Source of the DNA: an uncultured Prevotellaceae bacterium
GTDB taxonomy: Bacteria; Bacteroidota; Bacteroidia; Bacteroidales; Muribaculaceae
Reading direction: 5' to 3'
Assembly (NCBI GenBank): GCA_947165485.1
Contig: CAMVAP010000006.1
Coordinates: 1 to 64,000 of the forward strand
DNA: 64,000 bases
Shown: positions 7,875 to 16,239 of the stretch, piece after piece
Numbering within the stretch: the stretch's first letter is position 1
How the letters are laid out: each line of letters starts with the position of its first letter
Translations under genes and position numbers: made by a program
Notes under the pieces: model-generated
What the model was told of the DNA's origin: nothing
What the model saw: the letters and a program-made list of their open reading frames with translations, nothing else
The model's database searches: none

Positions 7875-8795
7875 ATGAGTGAAGAAAAAAAGGACACCAT
7901 CAAGACCCGCATCATCAGCATAGCTTTCATTGTGCTGGCGTTGGCGATTTTCAAGCCCTTTGGACTCGAAGCATGGCAATGGATGGGCTTGGCCCACCTG
8001 TTGGTGATATTCGTGTTGGGTATGGTGAGTTGCTTGTTGACCGAGGGCATCTTACAGTATGTTATCAAAAAGCCCAGGTCCCTTGAACGCGGTGTCGATT
8101 ACATCATCAGCCGCAACCTGTGGTTCCAACTCATCAACACTCCGCTTGTCTCGCTGCTGATATGCCTATACCGCCACTTCGTGATGAGTGACTTGGTACA
8201 TAGTAATGTATTGTCGTGGAGTAACTTTTTTGAGACACTGCTCATTATCGCTTTTGGCTCTTTCGCCATCGGCTTGTACTGGCGATTCAAATTCCGCAGC
8301 CGCTATCTGGCTGCTGAACTCGAAGAGACACGGCAATTGAACGAACACCTCAAGCGCATGCAGGAAGAAACCGAGCGGCAAGCCAAAGCTGCCATATCCA
8401 GCGACATAGTCACTCCACCCCAATCGGCTGACGTCGTTGCCCCGCTGCCAGCAACAATCACCCTTACCGGAAGCACCAGCGAGACAGTGACAGTGCAGAT
8501 ATCCCACCTATTATACATAGAAGCCGTGGGCAACTATGTGAAAGTTTACCGGTTGAAAAACGGGCTGGTGCATGCCGACATGTTACGCGCCACATCCAAG
8601 CAGATCGAAGAAGAATTGCGGGGCTACGCCAATGTCGTGCGCTGCCATCGCGCTTTCCTGGTCAACCTAAGCCAAGTGGAACAGGTCATCACCCGCTCAG
8701 GCACCATGCAGCTCATCATCAAGCACTGCAATGACAGCCTTCCCGTCTCACGCAGTAACATAGCTCAGGTAAAGAATGCCATTAATGGGATGTGA
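7875..8795 (+). CDS. Membrane-bound LytTR-family transcriptional regulator
   Basis: A 306-aa one-component regulator. Four hydrophobic segments occupy about residues 10-135, a coiled-coil linker follows (about 140-175), and a C-terminal LytTR DNA-binding domain ends the protein (about 195-300; LLYIEAVGNYVKVY, VRCHRAFLVN, PVSRSN). No receiver domain is present, so it is not a classical response regulator; signals are probably read by the membrane part. Start set at 7875 (MSEEKK), because the promoter's -7 box overlaps any upstream start. The LiaF-like and barrel genes are divergent and are candidate targets along with its own promoter. Confidence 0.85.
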   Translation: MSEEKKDTIKTRIISIAFIVLALAIFKPFGLEAWQWMGLAHLLVIFVLGMVSCLLTEGILQYVIKKPRSLERGVDYIISRNLWFQLINTPLVSLLICLYRHFVMSDLVHSNVLSWSNFFETLLIIAFGSFAIGLYWRFKFRSRYLAAELEETRQLNEHLKRMQEETERQAKAAISSDIVTPPQSADVVAPLPATITLTGSTSETVTVQISHLLYIEAVGNYVKVYRLKNGLVHADMLRATSKQIEEELRGYANVVRCHRAFLVNLSQVEQVITRSGTMQLIIKHCNDSLPVSRSNIAQVKNAINGM

Positions 8796-8821
8796 ACACG
8801 CTAACTTCATCCTGATCATAA

Positions 8822-8864
8822 ATCATAGCCGCGGAGCCATCCATGATGACACCGCGGCTATGAT
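8822..8864. terminator. Bidirectional terminator hairpin between convergent genes
   Basis: ATCATAGCCGCGG (8822-8834) pairs perfectly with 8852-8864 around a 17-nt loop. It lies between the ends of the LytTR gene (plus) and the PHP phosphatase gene (minus) and could serve both. Confidence 0.75.
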
Positions 8865-8887
8865 GTAACAATACCAGAAAACTAAAA

Positions 8888-9631
8888 TCACATGGTGATT
8901 AAGTCATTCTTGACAGTGGGCTCGATTTCCTTGCTCAGTTTCTTCCACTCCTTGGAATTGATGTAGTCCATGATGATGTGGGCGTGCTTGATGTTGTGCA
9001 TGTCACTGCCCAAGTAGTCAATCATGCCATTGCGCACAAACCACAGTGCGCTGTCACGCGCTTCCTCGCCAAAGTAGCCCGTGAACGACAGGATATTGAC
9101 CTGGAAACGGGCACCCGCATTGTGCAGCTGCTCGTAGCGCTTGCGGCGGTGTGAATAGTAGCTGTAACGCTCGGGATGGGCCAGGATGGTCTTGTAGCCC
9201 TTGATCTGCAAGTCAAACAACAGCTCGTCAAGATTCATCAACTCCTGCTGGAAAGAATTCTCGAGAAGAATGTGCTTGCCAGGCATGGGAATCAAGTGGT
9301 CGGCAGCATATTCCTTGTCAAAATACTCGTCCATGCGGTATTCGGCACTCAATTCCAACTCGATGTCCAGACCCTCATCGGTCACGGCATCCTTGAGCTT
9401 GAGGAATGCGTCCATCAGACTCTCACGTGTGTTCTCAAATGTCACTGCTGTCACGTGCGATGTGAGAATAACGCGGCTGATGCCCATCTCCATCTCGGCA
9501 CGCAACATCTCCAACGATTGCTCCATCGACTGTGAACCATGATCCACACCCGGCATGATGTGGCAGTGAACATCAGTATTATAAAAGAGTTTAACCTGCT
9601 CTCTATTTCGCTTGAATAGTTTGCCAAACAT
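8888..9631 (-). CDS. PHP-family tyrosine-protein phosphatase (CpsB/YwqE type)
   Basis: A 247-aa metal-dependent phosphatase of the PHP superfamily. Metal-binding motifs are visible: DVHCH (D20-H24), LTSHV, ELSAE, LAHPERY and GSDMHN. In Gram-positive bacteria CpsB/YwqE dephosphorylate the tyrosine kinases that control capsule polymer length; Bacteroidetes homologues sit in many polysaccharide contexts, though no capsule gene is next to this one. ATG codons at 9667 and 9646 are excluded because the minus-strand -7 box (9665-9672) overlaps or abuts them; 9631 (MFGKLF) fits. Length matches the family. Confidence 0.85.
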   Translation of the reverse strand: MFGKLFKRNREQVKLFYNTDVHCHIMPGVDHGSQSMEQSLEMLRAEMEMGISRVILTSHVTAVTFENTRESLMDAFLKLKDAVTDEGLDIELELSAEYRMDEYFDKEYAADHLIPMPGKHILLENSFQQELMNLDELLFDLQIKGYKTILAHPERYSYYSHRRKRYEQLHNAGARFQVNILSFTGYFGEEARDSALWFVRNGMIDYLGSDMHNIKHAHIIMDYINSKEWKKLSKEIEPTVKNDLITM

Positions 9632-9664
9632 AAATTGAAAAATCATCAATGATAAAATAACCTG

Positions 9665-9672
9665 CAAAAGTA
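9665..9672 (-). promoter_or_regulatory. -7 element for the PHP phosphatase gene
   Basis: CAAAAGTA on the plus strand is TACTTTTG on the minus strand. It decides the start at 9631 rather than 9667. Confidence 0.6.
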
Positions 9673-9814
9673 GTGTATTTTTTTATAATACAACAAATCT
9701 ATTCCATTTTTCTTATTTACAAGTTATTGTGAATGCTCAAACGCAGGTTCATTAGAATACATGAGACTATGAGTTAAAAATGCGTAATCCAGTGAGAAAA
9801 AGCGCTATTATAGC

Positions 9815-9843
9815 TTGACAGGAAGAAAAAAACTATATCTTTG
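9815..9843 (+). promoter_or_regulatory. Promoter of the trkA-trkH operon
   Basis: TTGACA begins at 9815 and TATCTTTG spans 9836-9843, a close match to the TTG / TAnnTTTG consensus with an 18-bp gap. The leader to the trkA ATG is about 50 nt. Confidence 0.72.
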
Positions 9844-9899
9844 CCCGAAATATTCATCAAGCAGTCCGTCAAACGGCTAACCATAACCTCAGTTCAATT

Positions 9900-11246
9900 A
9901 TGAAAGTCATTATAGTAGGTGCAGGCGCCATCGGAGTTCATCTGGCCGATCTGTTCTCCAAGATCAAGCAGGACATCATCGTTATTGATGAGGATGAGGA
10001 AAAGTTAGAACGCATCCAAGCCGATAGCGACCTGATGACCATACACTCATCGGCCAACACGCCCATCCAGGCCCTCAAGGACGCACGCGTCAACCGCGCG
10101 GACCTGTTCATCGCCGTCACGCGTGACGAGAATCTGAACTTGAGCCTGTGCGTGCTGGCCAAGTCCATGGGCGCACGGCAAACCGTGGCCAAAGTGGAGA
10201 ATGCCGAGTTCAGTGACCCGCAAATCATCGACGCCTTCAAGGCGGCCGGAATCTCTTCCATCATAGATCCCGACAATCTGGCGGCTCTTGACATCGTGAA
10301 TGGCCTGAAACTGACTTGGGCACGGCAACGCTGGGATGTGCATGGCGGTCTGCTCACGTTGCTGGGCATCAAGGTAAGAGAGTCCTGCAAAATACTCGGA
10401 CAGCCGTTCAAGGAAATCTTCAAGCCCGATTCGCCCTACCATGTGGTCGCCATCAAGCGCGATAACATAACCATCATGCCATCGGGCAATGACATGCTCA
10501 CGGCAGGGGACTTCGTCTATTTCATGACCACACGCGATTATGTTGCCAACATGAGAATCATCATGGGAAAGGACAACTACCCCGACGTGAAAAACGTCTT
10601 CATCGTGGGCGGCGGCAAGACGGCCGCCAGGGTGGTCAACATGCTGCCGCATGGTGTGAAGGCCAAAATCTTTGAGAACGACCCGCGCCGTTGTGAAGAA
10701 CTTATCGACCTGATGGACACCAGCCGCGTGATGGTCATCAATGCCGACGGACGCTCGGTGGCCAACCTGATGGAGGAAAACATCAAGGCGGCACAGGCCT
10801 TTGTCGCCCTGACCGGTAACGCCGAAGCCAATATCCTGGCATGCCTCACCGCTAAGCAACTGGGCGTGCGCAAGACCATTGCCATGATCGAGAATTTGGA
10901 CTATATGGACATTGCCGGCAATGTCGATATCGGCACCATCATCAACAAGCAGGCCCTGACTGCCAGCCACATCTACCAGATGCTGCTCAACGGTGATGTG
11001 CGCAACATGCGCAACCTGATGACCGTCAATGCCGACGTCGCCGAGTTCACCGCCCGTCCCGGGTCACGCATCACCCGCAAGAAAGTGAGGGAACTGGATT
11101 TCCCGCGCGAAGCCGAATTGGGCGGATTGGTGCGTGACGGCAAGGGCGTTCTTGTCAATGGTGAGACCCAAATCATGCCTGGGGATATTGTTGTGGTCTT
11201 TTGCCACGGGACCGAAATGAGCCGCATCGAGAAATTCTTCATTTGA
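9900..11246 (+). CDS. trkA: Trk potassium-uptake regulatory subunit TrkA
   Basis: A 448-aa peripheral cytoplasmic NAD(H)-binding subunit that gates the TrkH channel. It has the full duplicated layout: RCK_N with GAGAIG at residues 7-12, RCK_C, a second RCK_N (FIVGGGKTAARVV near 235) and a second RCK_C. Length is typical. trkH starts 10 bp after its stop, so the two form an operon driven by the promoter at 9815-9843. The pair imports K+ coupled to ion gradients for osmotic and pH balance. Confidence 0.95.
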   Translation: MKVIIVGAGAIGVHLADLFSKIKQDIIVIDEDEEKLERIQADSDLMTIHSSANTPIQALKDARVNRADLFIAVTRDENLNLSLCVLAKSMGARQTVAKVENAEFSDPQIIDAFKAAGISSIIDPDNLAALDIVNGLKLTWARQRWDVHGGLLTLLGIKVRESCKILGQPFKEIFKPDSPYHVVAIKRDNITIMPSGNDMLTAGDFVYFMTTRDYVANMRIIMGKDNYPDVKNVFIVGGGKTAARVVNMLPHGVKAKIFENDPRRCEELIDLMDTSRVMVINADGRSVANLMEENIKAAQAFVALTGNAEANILACLTAKQLGVRKTIAMIENLDYMDIAGNVDIGTIINKQALTASHIYQMLLNGDVRNMRNLMTVNADVAEFTARPGSRITRKKVRELDFPREAELGGLVRDGKGVLVNGETQIMPGDIVVVFCHGTEMSRIEKFFI

Positions 11247-11256
11247 TGTTTCCGCC

Positions 11257-12714
11257 ATGTTGAACAAGCGATTGATATGCAAGATTCTGGGCACTCTGTT
11301 ATGGATTGAGGCCGCATTCATGTCGCTGGGCCTCATCCTGGCCCTGTTGTATATGGAGAGTGACGCCATGGCCTTTGCTCTCACTGTGGGCATCACGATA
11401 CTGGTTGGCACGGTATTAAGGCTCACGGGGCGCCATGCGACAAACACTCTGGGCCGCCGGGATGCCTATCTACTGGTGACGATTGTGTGGATCGCTTTCG
11501 CCATCTTCGGGATGCTGCCATTCCTCATCGGTGGCTACATCGGCCATGTGACCGACGCTTTCTTCGAGACCATGTCGGGCCTGACGACAACGGGGGCCAC
11601 CATCATCGACCAGGTCGAAGGCCTGCCACACGGCATCCTATTCTGGCGCTCGCTGACGCAATGGATTGGCGGCCTGGGAATCGTGTTCTTCACCATCGCC
11701 ATCATCCCGTCGTTTGTGGGCGACTCAATCAAGGTGTTTGCTGCCGAGGCCACGGGTCCCATCAAGAGCAAGATGCACCCGCGACTGACCACCACGGCCA
11801 AAGCGCTGTGGGGAATCTATCTGCTGTTGACTGCCGTGTGCGCCGTTTGCTTCTGGTTCTTCGGCATGAGCCTGTTTGACGCCGTGAACTACTCAATGAC
11901 AGTGACGGCAACAGGCGGCTTTGCCACCCATGACGCCAGCACCGGCTATTTCAATAATGCTGCCATCGACTACACCGCGATAGTGTTCATGTTCTTCTCG
12001 GGCGTGAGCTTCGCCTTGCTCTATGCCAGTCTGTTTCAGGGCAAAGCCAAACAGTTGTTCAAGAATGCCGAGTTCCGTTTTTACACGGCATTGACGCTGA
12101 CAGCGACAGTAGTCATCGTCTATTTCCTGTTGCGTTACAATCATTACACCGTGAGTGACGCCATCCGTTACGCCCTGTTCCAAGTGGTATCGTTCATCAC
12201 CACAACGGGCATGTTCAACGAGGATGCCGCACAGTGGCACCACATCACATGGGTAGTACTGAGTCTGTGCATGTTCTTCGGTGGATGTGCCGGTAGTACG
12301 GCGGGAGGATTCAAGTGCGCCCGTGGAGTGATTGCGTTGAAGGTATTGAGCAATGAGATACGACACATGCTGCACCCCAAGGCCTTGTTGCCCGTCAAGG
12401 TGAATGGTTCGACAGTCCATAGTCAGGGCCAGATTACCCTAATGGCCTTCTTTCTCGCTTATATCCTGCTGTGCTTCACGGCCTACTTCATCATGATTCT
12501 GGCTGGCGTGGACAGTACCAATTCCATCACGATCGCCCTGAGTTGCGGCAGCAACGTGGGTCCCACCCTGGGCCTTGAAATCGGGCCGACGATGTCGTGG
12601 AGCATTTTGCCTGCTGGAGTGAAGTGGATTTTATCGGCACTAATGCTCATGGGGCGCCTTGAAATCTTCACCGTGCTGGTCGTTTTCACCCCATCGTTTT
12701 GGAAAGACCATTGA
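11257..12714 (+). CDS. trkH: Trk potassium-uptake channel subunit TrkH
   Basis: A 485-aa integral inner-membrane protein of the TrkH/KtrB superfamily. Selectivity-filter loops are recognisable in the four M1-P-M2 repeats: TTTGATI near residue 110, TATGGFAT near 218, a third segment ITTTGMF near 313, and SNVGPTL near 432. It forms the K+ path and is gated by TrkA, encoded immediately upstream. It ends just before a promoter for the L31 gene, and no terminator hairpin is obvious between them. Confidence 0.94.
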   Translation: MLNKRLICKILGTLLWIEAAFMSLGLILALLYMESDAMAFALTVGITILVGTVLRLTGRHATNTLGRRDAYLLVTIVWIAFAIFGMLPFLIGGYIGHVTDAFFETMSGLTTTGATIIDQVEGLPHGILFWRSLTQWIGGLGIVFFTIAIIPSFVGDSIKVFAAEATGPIKSKMHPRLTTTAKALWGIYLLLTAVCAVCFWFFGMSLFDAVNYSMTVTATGGFATHDASTGYFNNAAIDYTAIVFMFFSGVSFALLYASLFQGKAKQLFKNAEFRFYTALTLTATVVIVYFLLRYNHYTVSDAIRYALFQVVSFITTTGMFNEDAAQWHHITWVVLSLCMFFGGCAGSTAGGFKCARGVIALKVLSNEIRHMLHPKALLPVKVNGSTVHSQGQITLMAFFLAYILLCFTAYFIMILAGVDSTNSITIALSCGSNVGPTLGLEIGPTMSWSILPAGVKWILSALMLMGRLEIFTVLVVFTPSFWKDH

Positions 12715-12761
12715 TTTTCAAAAAAAAGCGTGAAAATTTTTCCAGTTTCAGAAAATCGTTG

Positions 12762-12769
12762 TACCTTTG
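12762..12769 (+). promoter_or_regulatory. -7 element of the L31 gene
   Basis: TACCTTTG, exact TAnnTTTG, 78 bp before the ATG at 12848. No clear TTG is seen at -33. The leader is long for a ribosomal-protein gene and could hold autoregulatory structure. Confidence 0.6.
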
Positions 12770-12847
12770 CACGCCATTACAAAAAATGAGGCGTTTACCA
12801 CCGCCACAACATTGTAAGTTTAACATTTTAAAGATATATCTAAAAAA

Positions 12848-13102
12848 ATGAAGAAAGATATCCATCCCAGCAACTATCGCGAGGTTGCTTTCAAGGACAT
12901 GTCTAACGAGGAGGTTTTCATCACTCGCAGCACTGTTAACACCAAGGAGACCATCGACATCGACGGTAAGACCTATCCTCTGGTAAAGCTCGAGATCACC
13001 AACACCTCTCACCCCTTCTTCACCGGCAAGCAGAAGCTCGTCGACACCGCAGGTCGCGTGGACAAGTTCATGCAGCGCTACGGCAACCGCAAGAAGAAAT
13101 AA
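12848..13102 (+). CDS. rpmE2: 50S ribosomal protein L31, type B (zinc-independent)
   Basis: An 84-aa ribosomal protein with the L31 signature ([36 protein letters not shown]). It lacks the CxxC zinc-binding cysteines of type A L31, so it is the C-minus paralogue. In many bacteria this form replaces the zinc form under zinc limitation; in Bacteroidetes it is commonly the only copy. It is monocistronic with its own promoter and a strong terminator at 13159-13201. Confidence 0.95.
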   Translation: MKKDIHPSNYREVAFKDMSNEEVFITRSTVNTKETIDIDGKTYPLVKLEITNTSHPFFTGKQKLVDTAGRVDKFMQRYGNRKKK

Positions 13103-13158
13103 GACAACATGGCAACTATGCCGCCGTGAGCGCTCGCGGCTGGCAATACACAAGACAC

Positions 13159-13201
13159 AGCGACGCGCCCTTTCCATCAAGTGGAGGGCGCGTCGCTTGT
13201 T
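13159..13201 (+). terminator. Terminator after the L31 gene
   Basis: AGCGACGCGCCCT (13159-13171) pairs perfectly with 13185-13197 around a 13-nt loop, followed by a short T-rich run (TGTTT). Confidence 0.82.
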
Positions 13202-13245
13202 TCCATTCACTACCAAACGTTGCAGTTCATGTCAGGTGGTGGTCA

Positions 13246-14337
13246 CTACGGCAAGAACATCTCCTGCATTGATTCTGTCAAGTTGACGATTGAATTCTCG
13301 ATTCCATAGAGGTTACATGCGATTGCCGTCAACGACAGGACAGCAACTGCCAACAGGGGGCGCGTCAAGAACTTGTACCAGGACACACCTTCACGCCAGG
13401 GCTTGGTGTTGATCAGCAAAATGACTTCGAGCAAGAGCCACATCAAGACCAAGTGGTCACTGCCTCCCAGCAGATAACGGAATCCCATGGACCCATCCCC
13501 CACAAACAGACCATAGCATGCTCCACCAAAGTGAATCAATATCTTGGCCACAGTCACTGCCAGCAGTAAAGCGACGATAATTCTCCACAGCGTCCCCCAC
13601 CAGCCGTAACCAAACAGTTGCTTGTAGTCACACCACAACATGAGGGGCAATACCACCATGGTCATAAAACCAGCCACTTCATCCCCACTGCCTGAAATCT
13701 GGGGAATCATCGAGAACACCAGTGTCACAAGCATCATGTACAGCAGGTACTGCACCCCGATAAAGACTTGGATGAAAAAACCTTGTGGCAAAGTGTGGCG
13801 AGGCAAGCGTGGCGCAGAACGGAACAGGAACCATACCGGCACGATAAACAACGAGAAAACCGTGAGCACCGCCCACTCGATGTGGCGTTCCATCCAGTTG
13901 TAAAAGTCGCCCTGCAGGAAACCTTGCACCGCATTATGGCTCTCCTCGTCATCAAATGAAGCCTCAAAGCCGAAACCGAGCAAACTGTACATCAGCACGA
14001 TAAGCACGGCCATAATGACAAGCATCTTGACAGGCGGGAAACTCACCTGCCGCTTGCCGCTGATGTAGTCACGAATGAGGTAACCCGGACGCCACAGCAA
14101 CTGCCACAGGGTGTAGGGCAACGACCGCGTACCCACACCCCACACGTCCATCACTCCCTGCCACACACTGTGCCAGGTGATGGGGCCATAGGCGGCCTTC
14201 TGACCGCAGCGGGGACAGTAATTGTTGTCGCTCTCAGCACCACAGTTGCAACAACCGTGATGATCATGACTATCATGATAGTCAAACGGCTGACGTTGCC
14301 ACTGACGGAATCGACGGTATTTATCCTTAAAGCTCAT
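13246..14337 (-). CDS. DUF3667 membrane protein with N-terminal zinc ribbon
   Basis: A 363-aa protein. An N-terminal zinc-ribbon-like segment (CCNCGAE...YCPRCGQ) is followed by the DUF3667 signature (RPGYLIRDYI.GKR, FPPVKML) and five or six membrane segments. The family is common in Bacteroidota and has no established function. The start at 14337 (MSFKDK) is preferred; a start at 14382 would reach deep into the upstream gene. It overlaps that gene's end by 11 bp (14327-14337), so the two are probably co-translated. Confidence 0.8.
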   Translation of the reverse strand: MSFKDKYRRFRQWQRQPFDYHDSHDHHGCCNCGAESDNNYCPRCGQKAAYGPITWHSVWQGVMDVWGVGTRSLPYTLWQLLWRPGYLIRDYISGKRQVSFPPVKMLVIMAVLIVLMYSLLGFGFEASFDDEESHNAVQGFLQGDFYNWMERHIEWAVLTVFSLFIVPVWFLFRSAPRLPRHTLPQGFFIQVFIGVQYLLYMMLVTLVFSMIPQISGSGDEVAGFMTMVVLPLMLWCDYKQLFGYGWWGTLWRIIVALLLAVTVAKILIHFGGACYGLFVGDGSMGFRYLLGGSDHLVLMWLLLEVILLINTKPWREGVSWYKFLTRPLLAVAVLSLTAIACNLYGIENSIVNLTESMQEMFLP

Positions 14338-14914
14338 TTTCAATGGTTCCCAAGGGGGTATTAACAGGCGAGAGGCTTCCACGTTTGCGGCGTTCAGCTA
14401 TGTATTCCTGTAAGCTGGTGAAGTTGAACAACAGCAGGCAGATGCCCGTCACCAGCACAACCAGCGACACGTTCCCGCGCAACGCCGGCACCATGAGCGA
14501 CAACAAGCCGCACAAGACAACGATGGCGGGGCACAAGTAGTACCACCCCTTGATGCTGAGCGTGTTGCGGGACAGCAACAGATAGATGACGTGAAACAGC
14601 CCCAACACCACGATAAGCACGCCCATGAGTTGTTGCAGAATTTCGTCAAACAGGTGGGCCTTGAGAATCATCACCAGCCCGAAGCACAAGCCTCCCACAG
14701 CAGGCAACACGCCCAGGTAGTCGGCACTCGTGCGGGCGTCGGCGTGGCGCACGGCGACCATGACGAGATAAGCCACAGCGGGCAACAAGAAAGTGGCACC
14801 CATGACACGAGCGCCCCACAACATCACGTCGGGTACTCCATGAAACACGATCAGAATGACACCTGCCAGCAGTAAAATCACATTAGTCAGGAGGTTGATG
14901 CTTACCTTTTTCAT
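14327..14914 (-). CDS. Multi-spanning membrane protein, function unknown
   Basis: A 195-aa protein with about six hydrophobic segments and a short basic C-terminal tail (AERRKRGSL). The first segment overlaps a signal-anchor (NVILLLAGVILIVF). The pattern resembles small DUF308/HdeD-like membrane proteins, but I see no decisive motif. It overlaps the DUF3667 gene downstream by 11 bp and is divergent from the lipid kinase gene. Confidence 0.65.
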   Translation of the reverse strand: MKKVSINLLTNVILLLAGVILIVFHGVPDVMLWGARVMGATFLLPAVAYLVMVAVRHADARTSADYLGVLPAVGGLCFGLVMILKAHLFDEILQQLMGVLIVVLGLFHVIYLLLSRNTLSIKGWYYLCPAIVVLCGLLSLMVPALRGNVSLVVLVTGICLLLFNFTSLQEYIAERRKRGSLSPVNTPLGTIENEL

Positions 14915-14945
14915 TGATTTCTAAAAAGCTAAATTTTGGTTGTTA

Positions 14946-14966
14946 ATATTTTTCTCACAAAAATAT
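14946..14966. promoter_or_regulatory. 8-bp inverted repeat in a divergent promoter region
   Basis: ATATTTTT (14946-14953) and AAAAATAT (14959-14966) are perfect complements around 5 nt, between the divergent membrane-protein and lipid-kinase genes. It may be an operator. The A/T-rich sequence makes chance plausible. Confidence 0.3.
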
Positions 14967-15008
14967 CTCAAAAACGCATAACATCAAAAAAAATCTCGCA
15001 AAAAGTAT

Positions 15009-15016
15009 TATCTTTG
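15009..15016 (+). promoter_or_regulatory. -7 element of the lipid kinase gene, leaderless arrangement
   Basis: TATCTTTG (TAnnTTTG) ends 7 bp before the ATG at 15023, so transcription would start at or within a base or two of the start codon. This excludes the upstream start at 14936. Confidence 0.62.
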
Positions 15017-15022
15017 CAGTGG

Positions 15023-15928
15023 ATGAAAGAGAAACGCCGACATATCCTCGCCATTATCAACCCCGTGTCGGGAATTGGCAACAAGAACAAGATTCCTCGC
15101 CTCATCGACACAGTGGTTGATCAGGACACTAATGACGTGAGCATCGTCATGAGCGAGTATGCGGGTCACGCCCGTGAGATTGCGGCAATGGCAGTCAACG
15201 AGGGTATTGATGTGGTGGTCGCCATCGGTGGCGACGGCACCATCAACGAGGTGGGCAGCGCCCTTGTGGGCACCGACACCGCCCTGGCCATTGTGCCCAG
15301 CGGCTCGGGAAACGGCTTGGCACGCCACCTGCGCATCTCGATGAACGCCAGCCGCGCCCTGCAGGTGCTCAACAATGGACAAGTGGGGCTGTTTGACTAC
15401 TGCACGGTCAATGGCAAGCCTTTCTTCTGCACCTGCGGCATGGGCTTTGACGCCGAGGTGAGCTACAAGTTTGCCAACGAGGGCACCCGTGGCTTCATCA
15501 CCTACATCAAGACCACCCTCACCGAGTTTTTCAAGTACAAGGCTCAGGATTACACCATCGACATCGACGGCAAGACGCTTCAGGACCGCGCCTTTGTCAT
15601 CGCGTGCTGCAATGCGGCACAATATGGCAACAACGCCTACATCGCCCCGCGTGCCACCATGCAGGACGGGCTCATCGACGTGACCGTGATGCACGGCTTC
15701 AACCTGGCCCAGAGCGCCCTCATCGGGGCTCGCCTATTCTTCCGCCAGCTGGACAAGGACCGCCATGTGAGCATCTATCGCGGCAAGCACGTGAGCATCG
15801 AGCGCAAGGCCGACGACATCATCCACATCGACGGTGACCCCATCACGATGCCCGCCAAGCTCGACTTCCAGATCGTGAGCAAAGGCATCCGCATCCTAGT
15901 ACCACCAACCGCCCTCGACAACATCTAG
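15023..15928 (+). CDS. Diacylglycerol kinase-family lipid kinase
   Basis: A 301-aa DAGK_cat family protein. The nucleotide-binding motif GGDGTINEV sits near residue 70, with the glycine-rich SGSGNGLARHL about 25 residues later and INPVSGIGNK at the N-terminus. Members phosphorylate diacylglycerol or a sphingoid/ceramide base; Bacteroidales make sphingolipids, so the substrate is open. The start at 15023 is chosen because the -7 box ends at 15016. An MITE-like element begins 8 bp after the stop. Confidence 0.88.
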   Translation: MKEKRRHILAIINPVSGIGNKNKIPRLIDTVVDQDTNDVSIVMSEYAGHAREIAAMAVNEGIDVVVAIGGDGTINEVGSALVGTDTALAIVPSGSGNGLARHLRISMNASRALQVLNNGQVGLFDYCTVNGKPFFCTCGMGFDAEVSYKFANEGTRGFITYIKTTLTEFFKYKAQDYTIDIDGKTLQDRAFVIACCNAAQYGNNAYIAPRATMQDGLIDVTVMHGFNLAQSALIGARLFFRQLDKDRHVSIYRGKHVSIERKADDIIHIDGDPITMPAKLDFQIVSKGIRILVPPTALDNI

Positions 15929-15935
15929 CCAAAAT

Positions 15936-16208
15936 GGGTAAAAAAGGGACGGTTCTTTTGATGTAATTTTGATGGGTATGCACGGGGCTTGTGAACAAAA
16001 CAGATGATGCTGACTTGACTGGTTCTGGCAACAATATGGCGGGTATTGACATTTTGTCGGTCAATCATAATGATGATTACGTTTTTCTTTGTATATTTGC
16101 AGGTGATAGTCATCAAGAATATGAAAAAGCTCTTTGTAAACACTTTTCAGTACTATCCAGATCAAGGGGGTTGTTTTTTACATCAAAAGAACCGTCCCTA
16201 TTTTACCC
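15936..16208. mobile_element. MITE-like element with 31-bp terminal inverted repeats
   Basis: The 31-bp ends 15936-15966 and 16178-16208 are reverse complements at 30 of 31 positions (core GGGACGGTTCTTTTGATG). The 211-bp interior holds no convincing gene. Length and layout are those of a non-autonomous miniature element. The GGGACGGTTCTTTT core recalls REP-like sequences mobilised by IS200/RAYT-type Y1 transposases, which is inference from memory. No target-site duplication is obvious. It separates the lipid kinase from the glycogen operon and carries a promoter-like TATATTTG (16092-16099) reading toward that operon. Confidence 0.78.
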
Positions 16209-16239
16209 TTGAACTAAAAAGATTTAAAACCAAAATATA

